This document shows, piece after piece, positions 58,971-64,000 of a DNA stretch of 64,000 nt. The DNA is from Anaeramoeba flamelloides. Taxonomy: Eukaryota; Metamonada; Anaeramoebidae. The notes under the pieces were generated by a model. It searched no databases. It was given only the letters and a program-made list of their open reading frames with translations, and was not told the DNA's origin. A program made the translations under genes and the position numbers. The first letter of the stretch is position 1; every line of letters starts with the position of its first letter. Where the stretch lies: the NCBI GenBank assembly GCA_027625915.1, contig JANTQA010000026.1, forward strand, positions 7,378,001-7,442,000, given 5' to 3'.

Positions 58971-61844
58971 AAAAATTTTGTTTTATTGTTACAATTAAGG
59001 GTATAATGTTTAAAAAACAATTAATTTGTTAAAGAAAGAATTTTGAAGTTAATACATATGTATCTTCTCATTAAAACGGCATTTAAACAAGAACCAGTCA
59101 TTTAAAGAATTTCAAACTTACCTTAGTTTTTTTAAAATAATGTTGGTAAAAATATAGAGTAAAAAAAAAGAAAAAAGTAAAGAAGAAAGAAAAAAATAAA
59201 GAATTTCTACAGAAATAATGAGAAAAAACCAACAGTTATTGGAATTCAGTTGAATTTACATGTTTAGGGTTGTTAGTGGTTATTTGAATGTGAGTTCCAC
59301 ATTTGTTTTAACTGTACCGTTTATATCAGTCAAATATGGTATTCTAAAGTAAAGTCACAGATTTCTTTTGTGTTAATTTTGTGGTTAAATTCATCTATAT
59401 CTTGATGTGTAATGGTTATTGTTTTTCTTTTTGTTTTTTTTTTATTCACACATATACCGATTGCTTTGATATCTGTCTTTATTAGGTTAAGAACATCTAA
59501 TTCATATAATACTTGAAGTATAATAACTTTCGTTATTTGTGCACAGTTGAAAAAATAAGCATTTTATTTGACATGATAGAATGTTATTTAGAGCTTCCAG
59601 AAAGAAAAAATAATTGATTGTTGTCAAAAGAATCAGTCAAATTGTGTGAGTTATTATTTTTTAAAATAGTGAAGATCTTCAAAAACAAAATTTTAAAAAA
59701 AAATAAAAAAAAATTCTTTGTAGTTTATTTATTCTTTTTTTGCGATTAAAGCTAGATGAATTTTTGTATTTTTAAAACTGTTTTAAAGTAATTTCTCTCA
59801 ACGAAAAAATTAACTTAATTTAAATTACAATATTTTTAAAAAATTATTTTCTTCAACCCCTTTAAGCTCTCAAAATAAAAAAAACTCTCAAATAACAAGA
59901 CGTTTTACCTTATTTTTTTTTTTTTATAAAAAAATATTACTGGTTAATTAAGATACAGAGATAATTGGCATTTCTTCTATTCCCCTATCTTCAATTTTTT
60001 TTTTATTTAGATACTTTTACCAAAAATTCAAACATTTATTTCTCATAAAAAAAAAAAAGAGAAAAAACTAATAATACTCATAACCAGTAGAATATTATTT
60101 AACAAAGATCTTTTTTCTTGAAAATAACAAATTTAAATATCCCTAGAAAAAAGGTATTGTTTTATCATTTTTTTAGTTAATATTTCTAAAAAAAAAAATA
60201 AGTCCTTTAAAACCAAGAATTCTGAGTAAACTTGATAATTTTTCTATTGTAAATATATATGAATATCTTGAAAAAAAAAAAATAGATTTAATCTTTTGAC
60301 CTTGATTAATTGACTTTGTTTCTGCCAAAGTATCACAATATTTTTTTCAAATATCAATTATTTTTTATAAATGACTATTTAAGAGCTAATAAGAAATAAG
60401 CCCAATAAGGTACATCAAATAATAGTTGATATCCATCTAAAGAAAACTAAAAAATCAATAATTTTTCAAAAAAATTGAAAAACCCAAATTCTTCGTTCAA
60501 TACAAATGAAAACAAAAATGTTTATTTCGATCTAAAATTTAAGATCCTAATAAAATCAAAATATAAATCTATATCATTTCTCAACAATCATTTTTACTTT
60601 ATTCCGTAAACTTAAAATAACATTTTTTTATCAAGTGACTTGAGATCTTATTATAAAAAAAAGATTTCAAAGGTATTATGTAACAAAAAAAATAGAAAAA
60701 TATAAAAAATGGAAATTACGAAAAAAATTATTTCAATTGTGAAATGTCCCAATTCAAATTTTCTTCGAAGATATAACAAACCATTTAAAAACAGACGATT
60801 CCCCCCCTACACATGGCCCCTTTGACTAGAAAATGGTTTATTTTCGTACTTATTGATCAAAGATACCAGAATATTTTATTCTATTTAATTTTGTTGATTT
60901 TAATTTTTACAACACGTTATACCTTTAATTGATATTTTAAGGAATAATTGAGTACACATTTTATCTTAAAGTTTTCATCTAATATTTGATTTTATTCTTG
61001 TTGAATAATGAAGATTAGATTATTCTCATATATTTGTGCGTGTGACATATGGTTTTATTTTTTCCAATATAAAATTCCTAATTAATGCAAAAAATCTACA
61101 GGGTAAAAGAAACCCCCATTTTTTTTCCTATTTCATTCCCTTCAAAATATAATTTAATAAATCCCTACTTTGAGTCGATTTTTAAGAAATTTTGGTACTG
61201 TCCTGAGTCATATACTTACATGATAGCGAGCTAAAAGAGTATACTTGATCTATTAGTTTATATCACTTCTAATACAAAATTATAAGCTACTAGATTCTAT
61301 TTTTTTATATCACATCACAATTTGGTTCAAGATTGATCAATACTCCTGCACCAGAAAAGTGATTGATTACGACTATCGAAATGGAAAAATACCTTATCAG
61401 AAAAATCAGAAAATCCATCTTGACTATGAACATTTAATTTCAACCCCAAAAACTTATTAGTAAAAAACCTAAAAAATATAAAAAAAAAAGAACACAATTC
61501 AATTGGATCAAAAAATATTGAGATGATTTGTATATAAAAGTGAAAAATCTTGGAGTTGTCTTTTTAAAATAACCTTAAGGATAAAAATCCCTGGAATTCG
61601 AACAAATTACATCTTTTTTTAGGTGTGAGGAAAGGTTTTTCTAGTTATTGGCTGATCTTCTTTTGGATTTGGATGGTTTTTAATAGTTGTTCAAAATTAC
61701 AATTTTTGACAATTTATTTTTTTTCTTTTCTGAATCCGAATTGAGTATTGTAAGAATAATAGATTGAAAGATATTTTAACAGCTAAATTTTGATTTTTGG
61801 GTTGTAAATAGAAATTTTTTAAGTTATTGAACTCAATTAACTAA

Positions 61845-62301
61845 CTGTTGAGAGAAAAATGTTGGACACAGAAAAAAGGTTTTACACTATTTTTAATTGG
61901 GAACATTAGTAAAATTGAAAATCAAATCCTATTGATAACTAAGTGAATATTAGATAAATCCAGGTTTAAATGTGTTACAAGTTTATTAATATGTGGTGTG
62001 TGTAGAATACTCATTTGAATGATTGATAACTAGAGTAGATCATGCTATATAATAAAAATCCTAGTTTTAGTAAAGTTTACTATTAATTCTGAAAATGGTA
62101 ATTTTTAAACTTACTTTAGATTATAAGAGATAAGGTTTTGAGAAAGTAGAATAACATTAGTCCTTATTCCAATAAGTAGATTATTGTTATTTTATTTAGT
62201 TATTTCACAAAAGATTGAAATTAAAAATCATTTTCAGTTATGTTCCCAATTAAAATTGCTGTCCAACTATTTTTCACTGTCAAACATTTTTCTCTCAACA
62301 G
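61845..62301 (-). mobile_element. PIF/Harbinger-like MITE, copy 3 (inverted)
   Basis: 457 bp with CTGTTGAGAG and CTCTCAACAG ends. A TAA duplication flanks it at 61842-61844 and 62302-62304. The interior is the reverse complement of copies 1 and 2 (for example GTGGTGTGTGTAGAATACTC here versus GAGTATTCTACACACACCAC there). Confidence 0.87.
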
Positions 62302-62819
62302 TAAATGAAAAAAATAAATTTGTTTTAAAAGCTCCAAATAAATCAAACCTAATTCAAAATTGTAACCAAAAACCCACAAACCATAAAATTCTTTTTTAAA
62401 CTTTCCTTCAATCCATTTAGCTTTACACTTTTCAATTTGTATTTCAGAAAAATTAAAAATTAAAAATAAATTGCCATAAATTACTATTTTGAACAACTAT
62501 TAAAACCCATCCAAAGCCAAAAGACGATCAGCCAATAACTAGAAAAACCTTTATTCACACTTAAAAAAAGTTAATAGGTTTTACAGTTTTGGGGATTGTA
62601 ATCCTAAAATGTCAAGCAATTACTGTGAAAAATATTTTTAAAAACAATCACAAAAATAATTTTTTGAAATTTTTATGAGAATCAATACTAATCAAAAACT
62701 AATCAACACGTTATTGTGATCGAATATAAAAAAATCAACAACCAAAGACGAGACATCTTTTGAAATAAGGCCCAAGGAGAGAAGACTCAATTATGAATTT
62801 CTATGGTTAGGAATATAAT

Positions 62820-63010
62820 TTTGAAAACAAATATGTTAGTTTTGAAGTATAAATCTTTGTTGCTTTTTGAGATCTCAAAGATTTTTTTATTTTTTTCCTT
62901 TCTCAAAGGAGTTATTTTTTTCTAAGAATGTTACAAAAAACTTACTTTTTCAAATATAGAGGGTTACAAAAGAACAACAAAATAGATTAAATTGAATTAA
63001 AATGATTATG
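62820..63010 (+). repeat. Dispersed repeat, copy B (copy A at 36225-36450)
   Basis: Matches the RALGAPB intron 8 segment in order and orientation, ending with AGAGGGTTACAAAA and AGATTAAAT-like words. Confidence 0.55.
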
Positions 63011-64000
63011 TACTGAAAGAAACCAATTTCTTCAAATTGAAGTAAATTAACCCATTAGAAATATAAAAAAAGAAGCAATTAATTTTTGTTTATACTTGAG
63101 CTATTTTTTGAATTGAGAATCCTTTGAAACTTTTTTTTTCTAATATTTGAATAATTTCATAAAGATGTTGTGATTTTTTTTGTTAGTACCCTAAATTTTC
63201 TCTTTTTTAAAAATGAAGATCGTGTAAAATTTTCTTATCATTATTTGTTTTTATCAACTAGTAGAGATTCAATTCCATAATACCCTTTTTAGAAACATGT
63301 TACTCTTTGAGTATGGAGCAAATTTACTGTAAGTTACTTAACCCTTAAAAGGTTTATATCTCGAGAAATTTTGATATAATATAAATAGTTTCACTTTTAT
63401 TAATAACTTTCTTTGTTTCTCATTGAAACAAATATTTATTAGTCAAAATGTATTTCATAACTTAGATACAAAAACAAGTACACCATAATAAAGCCCTTTT
63501 TTTCGCAAAATAATATTATCATTAACTAACAATTCAATGGTTTTGTAACAAATAATTCAATTTGAGATTCCAGATCAAAATACCAAATTTATACAAAAAT
63601 AATAGATTTCTCTCTAATTGATGCCAAATGATTGTATTCCCTTTTTATAAACTAGTTAATCCTTTCAACTTATTTTCTTAAGAACTCACCAAAATAACCT
63701 AAATTGTTTTGAACCAAAAATCCCTGTAGGTAGCTTTTTTTCTCAATGATCCTTTTACCTACCCAAATAAAATTTTTTGTTTTTCTTCTGAAAATATAAT
63801 TATTATAAACAAGAAATTTCATTAATTTGAATATAAAAACACAAAGTCATGGTACTTGTAACAAATTCATTAAAATTTTGCTCATTTCAAATCCTGTAAA
63901 TTTATTTCATAATTTTTTCGAATAGTTTTAATTAAAAATTCTGTCTTCTCTATAAATTATTAATGCATAAAAATTGATTACTTAAAAATTGAAATTTTTT

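Larger units (their letters stand above)
57048..64000. other. Gene-poor repeat-bearing intergenic region
   Basis: No conserved coding sequence is seen on either strand over about 7 kb. Recognised items are a possible TIR element (57486-57980), a dispersed repeat copy (58610-58970), a lone terminal-repeat end near 60815-60840 (GGCCCCTTTGACTAGAAAA), a PIF-like MITE (61845-62301) and a dispersed repeat (62820-63010). Elsewhere only AT-rich sequence with homopolymers is present. Confidence 0.65.

Noticed and set aside
62184-62496. Overlapping frames on both strands
   Set aside because: They straddle the right end of the PIF-like MITE 61845-62301 and its flank, with no family similarity.

Overview
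The window is nuclear DNA of a very AT-rich eukaryote, probably a free-living protist. The evidence is GT-AG introns that restore reading frames exactly, the standard genetic code (TAA/TGA/TAG all act as stops), long A/T homopolymers, and orthologues of purely eukaryotic proteins (COPI gamma, MCM6, RalGAP beta, endosulfine, DGAT1, a 3-oxoacyl-CoA reductase). The lineage cannot be fixed from sequence alone. Introns run from about 110 bp to 4 kb, and the long ones are filled with inverted-repeat elements. No operons, rRNA genes, CRISPR arrays or convincing tRNA genes were found. I found no retrovirus-like, Polinton-like or toxin element.

Layout: 1-3751 intergenic, with a TA-flanked inverted-repeat element and a LINE 3' remnant. 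3752-5017 (-) two-exon 17-beta-HSD12-type very-long-chain 3-oxoacyl-CoA reductase. 5018-11174 gene-poor. 11175-18199 (+) six-exon coatomer gamma. 18200-19784 transposon remnants. 19785-24315 (-) two-exon MCM6 interrupted by an in-frame 406-residue intein. 25182-25835 (+) single-exon ES1/GATD3 (ElbB-like) protein. 25836-30079 repeat-rich. 30080-31867 (-) DGAT1-like MBOAT acyltransferase. 31868-34622 repeats. 34623-50360 (-) nine-exon RALGAPB orthologue. 50361-56405 repeats, including a decayed Tc1/mariner transposase. 56406-57047 (+) two-exon endosulfine/ARPP19/Igo protein. 57048-64000 gene-poor repeats.

I joined exons by hand. In every multi-exon gene the exon lengths sum to a multiple of three, and the joined protein can be followed against remembered human or plant family members across the junctions. 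Most genes are housekeeping: ER lipid synthesis (reductase, DGAT1), COPI traffic, replication licensing (MCM6), small-GTPase control (RalGAP) and PP2A-B55 control (endosulfine). Their clustering looks incidental.

The standout is the intein in a nuclear MCM6, inserted in the AAA+ ATPase core just after the SSTAAGL segment and before Thr. Its splice-junction residues look intact, its block-B histidine is missing, and its LAGLIDADG endonuclease motifs are degraded. Other points of interest are a 300-bp inverted repeat flanking coatomer-gamma exon 4, a PIF/Harbinger-like MITE family with TTA/TAA target duplications, a Tc1/mariner parent plus MITE set, and variant signature motifs in the reductase and endosulfine.
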